A stretch of 5,758 nt of DNA from Desulfobulbus sp. (GTDB lineage: Bacteria; Pseudomonadota; Gammaproteobacteria; Burkholderiales; Rhodocyclaceae), in assembly GCA_009782025.1 (NCBI GenBank), contig WQUQ01000115.1, forward strand, positions 1 through 5,758, in the 5' to 3' direction. Positions 1 through 5,633 of the stretch are shown piece after piece. A program made the position numbers and the translations under genes. The notes under the pieces were generated by a model. That model was given only the letters and a program-made list of their open reading frames with translations. It ran no database searches and had not been told where the DNA came from. How positions within the stretch are numbered: the stretch's first letter is position 1; each line of letters opens with the position of its first letter.

Positions 1-43
1 CCTTGAACTCCGGCGAGTGGTTCCGCCGCTTCCTTCTCGTCAT
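1..43 (-). CDS. IS3-family transposase OrfA, N-terminal fragment (runs off the window)
   Basis: Fourteen codons are visible, reading MTRRKRRNHSPEFK. The basic start followed by HSPEFK matches the opening of IS3-family OrfA proteins, where it leads into a helix-turn-helix domain that binds the element's ends. In that family OrfA is joined by programmed -1 frameshifting to OrfB, a DDE-type integrase, to make the active transposase; neither region can be seen here. A Shine-Dalgarno sequence (AAAGGAG) lies 8 nt upstream of the ATG, supporting this start. The gene points away from the ribosomal operon but on the same strand, so it is transcriptionally downstream of rpsQ. Only 14 residues support the call, so the subgroup is not assigned and whether the element is intact is unknown. 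Confidence 0.68.
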   Translation of the reverse strand, partial: MTRRKRRNHSPEFK

Positions 44-133
44 GCTCTTGCTCCTTTCAGGGCCAACACGCGACCGTTCGTTGAGCAAGGCTATCACTTA
101 GCACCATGTCCGAATTTCCGGGGCCGGCTCTCA
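1..133 (-). mobile_element. Left end of an IS3-family insertion sequence (partial)
   Basis: The minus strand contains the start of an IS3-type OrfA (ATG at 43-41) preceded by about 90 nt of non-coding DNA. That leader reads TGAGAGCCGGCCCC inward from base 133, followed by GGAAATTCGGACA and then CTAAGTGA. IS3-family ends typically begin with TG, and IS3 itself, from memory, has a GGACA...CTAAG-like stretch near its end, so base 133 is the best guess for the terminus. The plus-strand methyltransferase similarity starts immediately on the other side, which supports that junction. The rest of the element, its other inverted repeat and any target duplication lie outside the window. Family assignment is fairly secure; the exact boundary is inferred and may be off by a few bases. 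Confidence 0.66.
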
Positions 134-282
134 AGGGAATGGTCGTACTGGCTGGCTATCCAAGCGACCTCTACGACCGCATCCTAAATGGTTGGAAGCG
201 TGTGGAGCGCGACCACTACGCAGCAGGAAGTCTCAAGCGCCGTACCGAGGTTCTATGGCTTTCGCCGAGCGCATTTCTGTAA
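134..282 (+). pseudogene. C-terminal remnant of a DNA adenine methyltransferase (phage-type, D12-class-like)
   Basis: From about 136 the plus strand reads KGMVVLAGYPSDLYD, then GWKRVER, then RRTEVLWLSP, ending at TAA 280-282. This arrangement (GMVVLSGYPS, W.RVER, RTEVLWL) is what I recognise as the C-terminus of small Dam-like N6-adenine methyltransferases common in prophages. Family members run to roughly 250-300 residues; only about 48 codons remain. The catalytic DPPY motif and the S-adenosylmethionine-binding N-terminal part are absent, so the product cannot be active. The frame stays open upstream to base 85, and an ATG lies at 106-108, but residues before about 134 show no similarity and fall within the apparent IS end. 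The likely history is disruption of the gene by that insertion. The remnant converges with rpsQ. Identification rests on memory of the family pattern, not on a search. Confidence 0.62.
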
Positions 283-368
283 TTCTGTTTCGCCGTGTGA
301 AAATCACGGCTCATCAATTTATCGCATCAATCGACCGAAATTTATCGCGCCGCGCTTCACTGTCGCCC
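283..368. other. Short non-coding, relatively AT-rich spacer with a 10-bp direct repeat
   Basis: This spacer lies between the methyltransferase remnant and the operon terminator and contains no credible gene. AATTTATCGC occurs twice, at 316-325 and 339-348, 23 bp apart start to start. A weak 6-bp inverted repeat (GCCGTG 292-297, CACGGC 305-310) follows the remnant's stop codon but has no T run behind it. The base composition is visibly less GC-rich than the operon, in keeping with acquired DNA. I assign no function. Confidence 0.5.
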
Positions 369-410
369 AAAAAAGTCAAGCCCCTGCGTGGTTTGCACGA
401 GGGGCTTGAC
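369..410 (-). terminator. Strong intrinsic terminator of the S10 operon
   Basis: On the minus strand GTCAAGCCCC (410-401) pairs perfectly with GGGGCTTGAC (384-375). The stem continues inward with one A-T pair, a single bulged base and a CGTG/CACG pairing around a five-base loop. Six T residues (374-369) follow at once on the minus strand. This is the classic rho-independent layout and it lies 22 nt past the rpsQ stop codon. On the plus strand no T run follows the hairpin, so it should act in one direction only and not stop transcription arriving from the methyltransferase remnant. It marks the end of the ribosomal transcript at rpsQ and isolates it from the IS element downstream. Confidence 0.93.
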
Positions 411-432
411 TGAGGCCATTACAGGCCAATTT

Positions 433-702
433 TCAGACCACGATCGCCTTTTGCAGAACGCTGGTCACGGCCCAGGTCTTGGTCCGCGACAGCGGACGGG
501 TCTCGATGATCTCGACGAGATCACCGGCCTTTGCCGTGTTGCCGTCGTTGTGGGCGTGATATTTCTTGGAACGCACCATCACCTTGCCGTACATCGGGTG
601 CTTGACCTTGCGTTCGACGAGCACGGTGACCGTCTTGTCCATCTTGTCGCTGACCACGCGGCCGATCAGCGTGCGTTTGATGCTGCTGGTGGTTTCGCTC
701 AT
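433..702 (-). CDS. rpsQ: 30S ribosomal protein S17
   Basis: The product has 89 residues, slightly longer than the 84 of E. coli S17 because of a short N-terminal addition. S17 is a primary 16S rRNA-binding protein of the OB-fold type that helps fold the 5' domain of the small subunit. Conserved stretches are GRVVSDKM (14-21), KHPMYGK (34-40) and the family signature around GDLVEI.ETRPLS (60-72). Its ATG shares four bases with the TGA of rpmC (ATGA at 702-699), so translation is probably coupled to rpmC. It is the last ribosomal gene here; the terminator follows directly, and rplN, its usual downstream neighbour, is not present in the window. Confidence 0.98.
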   Translation of the reverse strand: MSETTSSIKRTLIGRVVSDKMDKTVTVLVERKVKHPMYGKVMVRSKKYHAHNDGNTAKAGDLVEIIETRPLSRTKTWAVTSVLQKAIVV

Positions 703-893
703 TGCTGCACCGCCTTTTCACGGATAAGCGTGCGGACGCGAGCGATGTCGCGGCGCACCTTGGACATTTGGCTGGTATTGGACAGCTGCTGGGTGGCAAG
801 CTGCATACGCAGGCCGAACTGGGCCTTCAGGAGGTCCAGCAATTCCTTGTTGAGCTCGTCCACGCTCTTGGTTCTCAATTCACTAGCTTTCAT
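699..893 (-). CDS. rpmC: 50S ribosomal protein L29
   Basis: This gene encodes 64 residues, against 63 in E. coli L29, a small all-helical hairpin protein. It binds 23S rRNA near the exit of the peptide tunnel next to L23 and contributes to the surface used by trigger factor and the signal recognition particle. The N-terminus MKASELR and the basic signature [15 protein letters not shown] (45-59) identify it. The start lies 2 nt after the rplP stop codon, with a GGGG Shine-Dalgarno-like run inside the end of rplP. It overlaps rpsQ by 4 nt. Confidence 0.97.
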   Translation of the reverse strand: MKASELRTKSVDELNKELLDLLKAQFGLRMQLATQQLSNTSQMSKVRRDIARVRTLIREKAVQQ

Positions 894-895
894 GA

Positions 896-1309
896 TTACC
901 CCAGATGACGTGTCACGAAGGTGGTGGCAATTGGCAGCTTGGCGGCGGCGAGCGCGAACGCTTCACGGGCCAGCGCCTCGTTGACGCCATCCATCTCATA
1001 GAGCACCTTGCCCGGCTGGATTTCCGCAACCCAGTATTCCGGATTGCCCTTGCCGTTACCCATACGAACTTCGGCCGGCTTCTTGGAAATCGGCTTGTCC
1101 GGGAAGATGCGGATCCAGATGCGGCCGCCCCGCTTGATGTGACGGGTCATCGCCCGCCGGGCGGCCTCGATCTGGCGGGCCGTCAGACGACCGCGACCGG
1201 TCGCCTTGAGGCCCCACTCGCCGAACGACACCTTGGTGCCGCGAGTAGCCAGACCTTCGTTGCGTCCCTTTTGCTCCTTGCGGAACTTGCGACGATTTGG
1301 TTGCAACAT
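896..1309 (-). CDS. rplP: 50S ribosomal protein L16
   Basis: The product has 137 residues starting [11 protein letters not shown], the universal L16 N-terminus. The reading frame is open to 1357, but the extra 16 codons overlap rpsC and have no family counterpart. The ATG at 1309-1307 lies 1 nt past the rpsC stop codon with an AGGTG Shine-Dalgarno sequence upstream, so I use it. L16 sits by the A-site and the 5S rRNA/central protuberance region and helps position tRNA. Signatures seen are [19 protein letters not shown] (38-56) and [12 protein letters not shown] (82-93). Arg82 corresponds to E. coli Arg81, which is hydroxylated by the oxygenase YcfD (RoxA). One extra residue relative to E. coli lies near position 22. 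Confidence 0.97.
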   Translation of the reverse strand: MLQPNRRKFRKEQKGRNEGLATRGTKVSFGEWGLKATGRGRLTARQIEAARRAMTRHIKRGGRIWIRIFPDKPISKKPAEVRMGNGKGNPEYWVAEIQPGKVLYEMDGVNEALAREAFALAAAKLPIATTFVTRHLG

Positions 1310-1310
1310 G

Positions 1311-2105
1311 TTAAGCACCTGCCTTTCTGACACGCTTGGCCGGCGCGTCGGCGCCATCGGCCTTCTTGACCGTGGTGCGGGTGCGCGGCCTGTCGTTATG
1401 GCCTTCCGGCTTGGCTGGAGCGCGGCGCGGACGACGCTCGTCGGCCGGCGGCTCGACGACTTCCGGCTGCTCGTTGCGATCGAGCAGGTCGCCCTTGTAG
1501 ACCCAGACCTTGATGCCGATGATGCCGTAGGTGGTCAGCGCTTCCGAGGTCGCGTAGTCGATGTCGGCGCGCAGGGTGTGCAGCGGCACACGGCCTTCGC
1601 GATACCACTCGCTACGGGCGATTTCGGCACCGTTCAGACGGCCGGCGCTCATCACCTTGATGCCCTGGGCGCCCAGGCGCATGGCGTTCTGCATGGCGCG
1701 CTTCATGGCGCGGCGGAACATGATGCGCTTTTCCAGTTGCTGTGCAATGGAATCGGCGATCAACTGGGCGTCGATTTCCGGTTTGCGGATTTCTTCGATC
1801 GACACATGGACGGGCACGCCCATGATGCGCTGAAGATCCGTGCGCAGTTGTTCGATGTCCTCGCCCTTCTTGCCGATGACCACGCCCGGACGGGCGGAGA
1901 ACACGGTGACGCGGGCATTCTTGGCCGGACGCTCGATCAGCACGCGGCCGACGGAAGCGTGCGCCAGCTTGCGCTTCAGATACTCACGAACCTTGACGTC
2001 TTCCTGGAGCATGCCGGAGAAGTCCTTGCTGTTGGCGTACCAGCGGGAATTCCAGTTTTTGGTGACGGCCAGACGAAAGCCGGTCGGATGAATTTTCTGT
2101 CCCAT
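1311..2105 (-). CDS. rpsC: 30S ribosomal protein S3
   Basis: S3 lies in the head of the small subunit at the mRNA entry channel and, with S4 and S5, contributes to mRNA unwinding. The 264-residue product begins [12 protein letters not shown], the standard start. A KH-type RNA-binding domain carries the GKKG loop at 78-81, and the C-terminal signature runs from about 148 ([20 protein letters not shown]) to 189. After about residue 210 comes a tail of roughly 50 residues rich in Arg, Lys, Pro and Ala. E. coli S3 has 233 residues; longer tails occur in other proteobacteria, including betaproteobacteria. The start is 9 nt past the rplV stop codon with a GGA Shine-Dalgarno element. A very long plus-strand reading frame lies antisense to it and is rejected. 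Confidence 0.98.
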   Translation of the reverse strand: MGQKIHPTGFRLAVTKNWNSRWYANSKDFSGMLQEDVKVREYLKRKLAHASVGRVLIERPAKNARVTVFSARPGVVIGKKGEDIEQLRTDLQRIMGVPVHVSIEEIRKPEIDAQLIADSIAQQLEKRIMFRRAMKRAMQNAMRLGAQGIKVMSAGRLNGAEIARSEWYREGRVPLHTLRADIDYATSEALTTYGIIGIKVWVYKGDLLDRNEQPEVVEPPADERRPRRAPAKPEGHNDRPRTRTTVKKADGADAPAKRVRKAGA

Positions 2106-2114
2106 GGCTTTTCC

Positions 2115-2444
2115 TTAGTCCCCAACGGTCAGATAGATGTGGCAGGTCGGCTTCACGATCCGGTTGCCACGACCCTTGGCGCGGGCGGTGAAGCGCTTGA
2201 GCACCATGCCTTTTTCAACGTAAATGGTCGTTACCGCCAGTTCGTCGATATCGGCGCCGTCGTTGTGCTCGGCGTTGGCGATGGCCGACTCCAGCACTTT
2301 CTTGACGATGCCGGCCCCTTTTTTCGGGGAGAAAGCCAGGATGTCCAGAGCCTGACCCACCGGCTTGCCGCGCACCAGATCCGCCACCAGGCGGCCCTTC
2401 TGCGCAGAGAGGCGAACGCCTCGCAGACTTGCACGAGTTTCCAT
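2115..2444 (-). CDS. rplV: 50S ribosomal protein L22
   Basis: The 109-residue length matches the family (110 in E. coli). L22 binds 23S rRNA early in assembly and sends a long beta-hairpin into the peptide exit tunnel, where with L4 it forms the constriction. That hairpin covers [17 protein letters not shown] (80-96). E. coli loss of the equivalent Met-Lys-Arg gives macrolide resistance; here the segment MVLKR is present with no deletion, so no resistance change is evident. The N-terminal [16 protein letters not shown] (12-27) is typical. The start follows a GGAG element and lies 9 nt beyond the rpsS stop codon. Confidence 0.98.
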   Translation of the reverse strand: METRASLRGVRLSAQKGRLVADLVRGKPVGQALDILAFSPKKGAGIVKKVLESAIANAEHNDGADIDELAVTTIYVEKGMVLKRFTARAKGRGNRIVKPTCHIYLTVGD

Positions 2445-2453
2445 GTCAGCTCC

Positions 2454-2729
2454 TTACTTCTTGGCCTTCTTGCCGGCGGTGTGACCCTTGAACGTCCGGG
2501 TCAGCGAAAACTCGCCGAGCTTGTGACCGACCATGTTCTCGGTGACGAACACCGGAATATGCTGTTTGCCATTGTGCACCGCGATCGTCAGGCCGATGAA
2601 CTCGGGGAGGATCGTCGAGCGACGCGACCAGGTCTTGATCGGGCGCTTGTCGTTGGTGGCGCGAACCGCCTCGACCTTGTCGATCAGGTACGCATCGACA
2701 AACGGGCCTTTTTTGAGAGAACGTCCCAT
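2454..2729 (-). CDS. rpsS: 30S ribosomal protein S19
   Basis: This encodes 91 residues, against 92 in E. coli. S19 pairs with S13 in the head of the small subunit and takes part in contacts with the large subunit and the A-site region. Identification rests on the N-terminus [12 protein letters not shown], the central [15 protein letters not shown] (32-46) and the family signature ending in [13 protein letters not shown] (68-80). The C-terminus is a Lys-rich tail. The start lies 10 nt after the rplB stop codon, and an AGGGG/TAGG purine stretch between the genes supplies the ribosome binding site. Confidence 0.98.
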   Translation of the reverse strand: MGRSLKKGPFVDAYLIDKVEAVRATNDKRPIKTWSRRSTILPEFIGLTIAVHNGKQHIPVFVTENMVGHKLGEFSLTRTFKGHTAGKKAKK

Positions 2730-2739
2730 TTCCTACCCC

Positions 2740-3567
2740 TTAACGCTTGTGACGGCGCTGAACGATCATGCCGTTCGTGCGCTTGTTGCTGCGGGTGCGG
2801 TAACCCTTGGTCGGCTGACCCCACGGGTTGACCGGCACGCGGCCTTCACCCGTCTTGCCTTCGCCGCCACCGTGCGGGTGGTCGATCGGGTTCATCGCGG
2901 TACCGCGGACGGTCGGGCGAATGCCACGCCAACGCTGGGCGCCGGCCTTGCCGATCTTGCGCAAGTTGTTTTCTTCGTTGCCGACCTCGCCGATGGTGGC
3001 GCGGCATTCGACATGCACGCGGCGAACCTCGCCGGAGCGTAGCCGAATCTGGGCGTAAGTCCCTTCACGCGCCAGCAACTGGGCCGAGGCGCCCGCCGAG
3101 CGCGCCAACTGGGCGCCCTTGCCGGGCAGCATCTCGATGCAGCAGATGGTGGTGCCGACCGGAATATTGCGGATCGGCAGCGCGTTGCCCGGCTTGATCG
3201 GGGCTTCCGCCCCGCTCATCAACTGCTGGCCGACGGCCATGCCCTTGTTGGCGATGACGTAGCGCCGCTCGCCGTCGGCATAGCAGACCAGGGCGATGTT
3301 GGCGGTGCGGTTCGGGTCGTATTCCAGACGCTCGACCTTGGCCGGGATGCCGTCTTTGTTGCGCTTGAAATCGATGACGCGATACGACTGCTTGTGACCG
3401 CCGCCCTGATGCCGCACGGTAATACGGCCATTGTTGTTGCGCCCGGCATTGCCGGACTTGGCTTCGACCAGCGGGGCAAAGGGTTTGCCCTTGTGCAGGT
3501 CGGCATTGACGACCTGGACGACGCCGCGACGACCCGGGGAAGTCGGTTTGACTTTGACGAGTGCCAT
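2740..3567 (-). CDS. rplB: 50S ribosomal protein L2
   Basis: L2 is the largest and most conserved protein near the peptidyl transferase centre. It is needed for subunit association and for tRNA binding at the A and P sites. The 275-residue product has the N-terminal OB-fold region and the SH3-like domain, followed by the signature [12 protein letters not shown] (218-229) and HPHGGGEG (230-237). His230 corresponds to E. coli His229, long linked to peptidyl transfer. The C-terminus ends in the usual basic tail RRHKR. Its ATG overlaps the rplW stop codon by one base (TGATG, 3569-3565), pointing to termination-reinitiation coupling. All key residues I checked are present. Confidence 0.99.
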   Translation of the reverse strand: MALVKVKPTSPGRRGVVQVVNADLHKGKPFAPLVEAKSGNAGRNNNGRITVRHQGGGHKQSYRVIDFKRNKDGIPAKVERLEYDPNRTANIALVCYADGERRYVIANKGMAVGQQLMSGAEAPIKPGNALPIRNIPVGTTICCIEMLPGKGAQLARSAGASAQLLAREGTYAQIRLRSGEVRRVHVECRATIGEVGNEENNLRKIGKAGAQRWRGIRPTVRGTAMNPIDHPHGGGEGKTGEGRVPVNPWGQPTKGYRTRSNKRTNGMIVQRRHKR

Positions 3568-3869
3568 CAGGCATTCCCCCCTTCAACGAAATTGATTTCC
3601 TGGCCGGCCTTGAGGCTGACGAAAGCCTTCTTCCAGCCCTTGCGGCGACCGGTCGCGCCTTTGAAGCGCTTGACCTTGCCCTTGACGTTGGCGACCTGCA
3701 CGCCCTCGACCTCGACCTTGAACAGCAACTCGACCGCCGCCTTGATTTCCGGCTTGGTGGCGTCGGAAGCCACGCGGAACACGACCTGCTCGTTCTTCTC
3801 AGCGACGAAGGTGGCCTTCTCGGAGATTTGCGGCGCCAGCAGCACCTGCATCAGACGTTCCTGGTTCAT
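3567..3869 (-). CDS. rplW: 50S ribosomal protein L23
   Basis: L23 lines the peptide tunnel exit and is the docking site for trigger factor and the signal recognition particle. The frame opens with a GTG at 3875, but GAGGAG (3883-3878) lies only 2 nt from it and 8 nt from the ATG at 3869. Starting at that ATG gives exactly 100 residues, the E. coli length, and an ATGA overlap with the rplD stop codon, so I prefer it. The N-terminus [19 protein letters not shown] carries Glu17, equivalent to E. coli Glu18, the contact for trigger factor. The signature [12 protein letters not shown] is at 75-86. The 4-nt overlap upstream and 1-nt overlap downstream tie its translation to both neighbours. Confidence 0.97.
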   Translation of the reverse strand: MNQERLMQVLLAPQISEKATFVAEKNEQVVFRVASDATKPEIKAAVELLFKVEVEGVQVANVKGKVKRFKGATGRRKGWKKAFVSLKAGQEINFVEGGNA

Positions 3870-4489
3870 CCCCACATCTCCTCGAACTTGGCCACGGCGT
3901 TCCGGGTGATCAGCACCTTGGCGAAGCGGACCAGCGAAACCGGATCGGCCTCCTGGGCTTCGAGCACCAGAACATTGGGCAGGTTGCGCGACGACAGATA
4001 GAGGTTTTCGCTCAATTCGTCGGTGATAACCAGAAGATTGCCCTCAAGACCCATGCCCTTCAGCTTCTGGGAGAAGAGCTTGGTCTTGGGCGCATCGACC
4101 GCGATGTCGTCGACGACGAGCAGACGATCCTGGCGGGCCAACTCGGAGAGAATCGCGGCCATGCCGGCGCGGAACATCTTCTTGTTAACCTTCTGGCTGT
4201 AATTTTGCTCGGGCGAATTCGGGAAGATGCGACCGCCCCCGCGCCACAGCGGGCTGCCGTTGCTACCGGAACGGGCGCGGCCCGTACCCTTCTGACGCCA
4301 CGGCTTGGTGGTGGTATGGCGGACTTCGGAGCGATCCTTCTGCTTGCTGTCACCGGAACGCGCATTCGCCTGATAGGCGACGACGATCTGGTGCACCAGC
4401 GCTTCGTTGAAATCGCGACCGAACAGCACGTCGGAAGCTTGCAGCTTGGCCGCTTCCTGACCTTGTTCGTTGATGACCTTCAGTTCCAT
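3866..4489 (-). CDS. rplD: 50S ribosomal protein L4
   Basis: L4 binds 23S rRNA domain I and with its extended loop helps form the exit-tunnel constriction. In E. coli it also represses the S10 operon by acting on the mRNA leader, controlling both transcription and translation. The 207-residue product has the start [17 protein letters not shown] (24-34), the tunnel loop around [15 protein letters not shown] (62-76) and [10 protein letters not shown] (98-107). Lys67 matches E. coli Lys63, a macrolide-resistance position, and is unchanged. The start lies 9 nt past the rplC stop codon with a GAGGGGG purine run just before it. Whether it regulates this operon is not shown, though a structured leader lies upstream of rplC. 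Confidence 0.98.
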   Translation of the reverse strand: MELKVINEQGQEAAKLQASDVLFGRDFNEALVHQIVVAYQANARSGDSKQKDRSEVRHTTTKPWRQKGTGRARSGSNGSPLWRGGGRIFPNSPEQNYSQKVNKKMFRAGMAAILSELARQDRLLVVDDIAVDAPKTKLFSQKLKGMGLEGNLLVITDELSENLYLSSRNLPNVLVLEAQEADPVSLVRFAKVLITRNAVAKFEEMWG

Positions 4490-4498
4490 GTCGCCCCC

Positions 4499-5137
4499 TC
4501 AACCCTTGACCGCCGGACGCACGATCACGTCGGCGCCCTTGGCGCCCGGAACGGCGCCTTTAATCAGCAGCAATTGGCGCTCGGCATCGACGCGAACGAC
4601 CGTCAGGCCCTGCATCGTGGTCTGCGCATCGCCGAGGTGACCGGCCATCCGCTTGCCAGGGAAAACACGGCCCGGATCCTGCGCCATGCCGATGGAACCC
4701 GGCGCGCGATGCGAGATCGAGTTGCCGTGCGAAGCGCGGTTGGAGGAAAAATTGTGGCGCTTGATGCCGCCCTGGAAACCCTTGCCGATCGACCTGCCGC
4801 TGACATCCACCTTCTGCCCTGCGGCAAAAATGGTGGCCGCGACCTGATCGCCCGCCTTGAACGAGGCGAGTTGCTCGGCGTCAACCTGGAATTCCTTGAG
4901 GACATGCCCCGCTTCCACGCCCGCCTTGGCGAGATGACCCGCCTCGGGCCTGGAGACGCGCGAGGCGCGGCGCTTGCCGAAAGCGATCTGGACGGCTGCG
5001 TAGCCATCGACCTCCGGCGTTTTGACTTGGGTCACGCGGTTGTTCGACACGTCAAGCACCGTAACCGGAATGGACGCGCCATCCTCGGCAAAGATGCGAG
5101 TCATGCCGACCTTGCGACCAACAAGGCCTAGACTCAT
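4499..5137 (-). CDS. rplC: 50S ribosomal protein L3
   Basis: L3 binds near the 3' end of 23S rRNA, starts 50S assembly and reaches toward the peptidyl transferase centre. The frame extends to 5152, but GAGGAG (5150-5145) is 7 nt ahead of the ATG at 5137-5135, and [16 protein letters not shown] is the family N-terminus, so the product is 212 residues. The conserved central loop reads [19 protein letters not shown]; Gln153 aligns with E. coli Gln150, the site methylated by PrmB. The C-terminus [19 protein letters not shown] is typical. A 111-nt gap separates it from rpsJ, unlike the tight packing downstream, and that gap has promoter-like and hairpin features. It may therefore head its own transcript. 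Confidence 0.98.
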   Translation of the reverse strand: MSLGLVGRKVGMTRIFAEDGASIPVTVLDVSNNRVTQVKTPEVDGYAAVQIAFGKRRASRVSRPEAGHLAKAGVEAGHVLKEFQVDAEQLASFKAGDQVAATIFAAGQKVDVSGRSIGKGFQGGIKRHNFSSNRASHGNSISHRAPGSIGMAQDPGRVFPGKRMAGHLGDAQTTMQGLTVVRVDAERQLLLIKGAVPGAKGADVIVRPAVKG

Positions 5138-5155
5138 GGTTATTCTCCTCATCGC

Positions 5156-5200
5156 CGGCTGCGATTGGCCGGTCGATGTAACTCAACAAACGGGCAGCCG
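5156..5200 (-). promoter_or_regulatory. Possible structured leader ahead of rplC
   Basis: On the minus strand CGGCTGC (5200-5194) is the exact complement of GCAGCCG (5162-5156), giving a 7-bp GC-rich stem around a loop of about 31 nt. It ends 5 nt before the GAGGAG ribosome binding site of rplC, close enough to influence access. In E. coli the S10 leader, which lies upstream of rpsJ, is the target of L4 feedback. A comparable element moved to rplC is an inference; the pairing itself is directly visible. A 7-bp stem with a long loop can arise by chance in GC-rich DNA. Confidence 0.35.
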
Positions 5201-5227
5201 TTGACGACCACCCCCGAAAAACTTTGG

Positions 5228-5257
5228 ATTATATCCGCAACGACTCTCTTACTGCAA
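5228..5257 (-). promoter_or_regulatory. Candidate sigma-70 promoter for rplC and downstream genes
   Basis: The minus strand carries a perfect TATAAT (5233-5228). Eighteen bases upstream is TTGCAG (5257-5252), matching only the TTG of the -35 consensus and overlapping the last codons of rpsJ. Transcription would start near 5221, leaving a leader of about 84 nt before the rplC ATG. A perfect -10 in an otherwise GC-rich stretch, inside the only long gap of the gene run, favours a real internal promoter that separates tuf-rpsJ from rplC-rpsQ. The weak -35 keeps confidence moderate. Confidence 0.52.
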
Positions 5258-5560
5258 CTTGATTTCGACATCGACGCCCGCCGGCAGATCCAGCTTCATC
5301 AGGGCATCGACGGTCTTGTCGGTCGGATCGACGATATCCATCAGACGCAGGTGCGTGCGGATTTCGAGCTGATCGCGGGAAGCCTTGTTGACGTGCGGCG
5401 AACGCAGGATGTCGAAACGCTGCTTCCTTGTCGGCAGCGGGACGGGGCCACAAACGACGGCGCCGGTGCGCTTGGCGGTCTCGACGATTTCCTGGGCGGA
5501 TTGATCGATCAGGCGATAGTCGAAGGCCTTCAGGCGGATACGGATCTTTTGACTTTGCAT
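5249..5560 (-). CDS. rpsJ: 30S ribosomal protein S10 (transcription factor NusE)
   Basis: The 103-residue product has the same length as E. coli S10. S10 sits in the head of the small subunit; free S10 is also NusE, which pairs with NusB in antitermination and with NusG in linking transcription to translation. It begins [14 protein letters not shown] and contains the long rRNA-binding loop around [20 protein letters not shown] (45-64). The ATG is preceded by GGAAG at a 7-nt distance. Upstream, a GC-rich hairpin separates it from tuf, and I see no convincing promoter in the 32 nt between hairpin and start. Expression may therefore depend on read-through from tuf. Downstream the 111-nt gap sets it apart from rplC. 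Confidence 0.98.
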   Translation of the reverse strand: MQSQKIRIRLKAFDYRLIDQSAQEIVETAKRTGAVVCGPVPLPTRKQRFDILRSPHVNKASRDQLEIRTHLRLMDIVDPTDKTVDALMKLDLPAGVDVEIKLQ

Positions 5561-5583
5561 TTTCTGGCTTCCAAAGAACGATT

Positions 5584-5618
5584 AAAGAACGAAAACCGGG
5601 GGCGGCAGCCCCCGGTTT
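5584..5618 (-). terminator. Terminator-like or attenuator hairpin between tuf and rpsJ
   Basis: On the minus strand AAACCGGGGGC (5618-5608) pairs without mismatch with GCCCCCGGTTT (5603-5593) around a four-base TGCC loop. It is followed by an interrupted T-rich stretch TCGTTCTTT (5592-5584). The hairpin begins 15 nt past the tuf stop codon. The stem is as strong as that of a full intrinsic terminator, but the T tract is broken by CG, so partial termination is the likely outcome. This would lower rpsJ transcription relative to tuf, or protect the 3' end of a processed tuf mRNA. Confidence 0.72.
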
Positions 5619-5633
5619 GTGCTGAAACAGCGT

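Noticed and set aside
292..310. Small inverted repeat GCCGTG/CACGGC after the methyltransferase stop codon as a plus-strand terminator
   Set aside because: Only 6 bp, with no T tract following on the plus strand; likely chance.
188..413. Two 73-codon plus-strand frames over the methyltransferase remnant and terminator
   Set aside because: They are in the wrong frames relative to the recognisable RVER/RTEVLWL sequence and run into the terminator hairpin.
388..984. 198-codon plus-strand open frame starting inside the terminator and covering rpsQ and rpmC
   Set aside because: Its start lies within the terminator stem, and its sequence is the complement of conserved ribosomal genes.
1310..1357. 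16-codon N-terminal extension of rplP
   Set aside because: It overlaps rpsC and precedes the universal L16 start MLQP; no homologous extension is known to me.
1206..2831. 541-codon plus-strand open frame antisense to rplP, rpsC, rplV, rpsS and the end of rplB
   Set aside because: It spans five clearly real minus-strand genes, has no recognisable protein features, and is expected where GC-rich codon use suppresses stop codons in antisense frames.
3867..3875. GTG at 3875-3873 as an alternative start for rplW
   Set aside because: It lies only 2 nt from the GAGGAG element, whereas the ATG at 3869 has 8-nt spacing and gives the usual 100-residue L23.
4205..5131. 308-codon plus-strand open frame antisense to rplD and rplC
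   Set aside because: Antisense shadow of two conserved genes with no ribosome binding site or family resemblance.
5138..5152. Five-codon N-terminal extension of rplC (MRRIT)
   Set aside because: It would place the start codon within or upstream of the GAGGAG ribosome binding site; the ATG at 5137 fits the family N-terminus.
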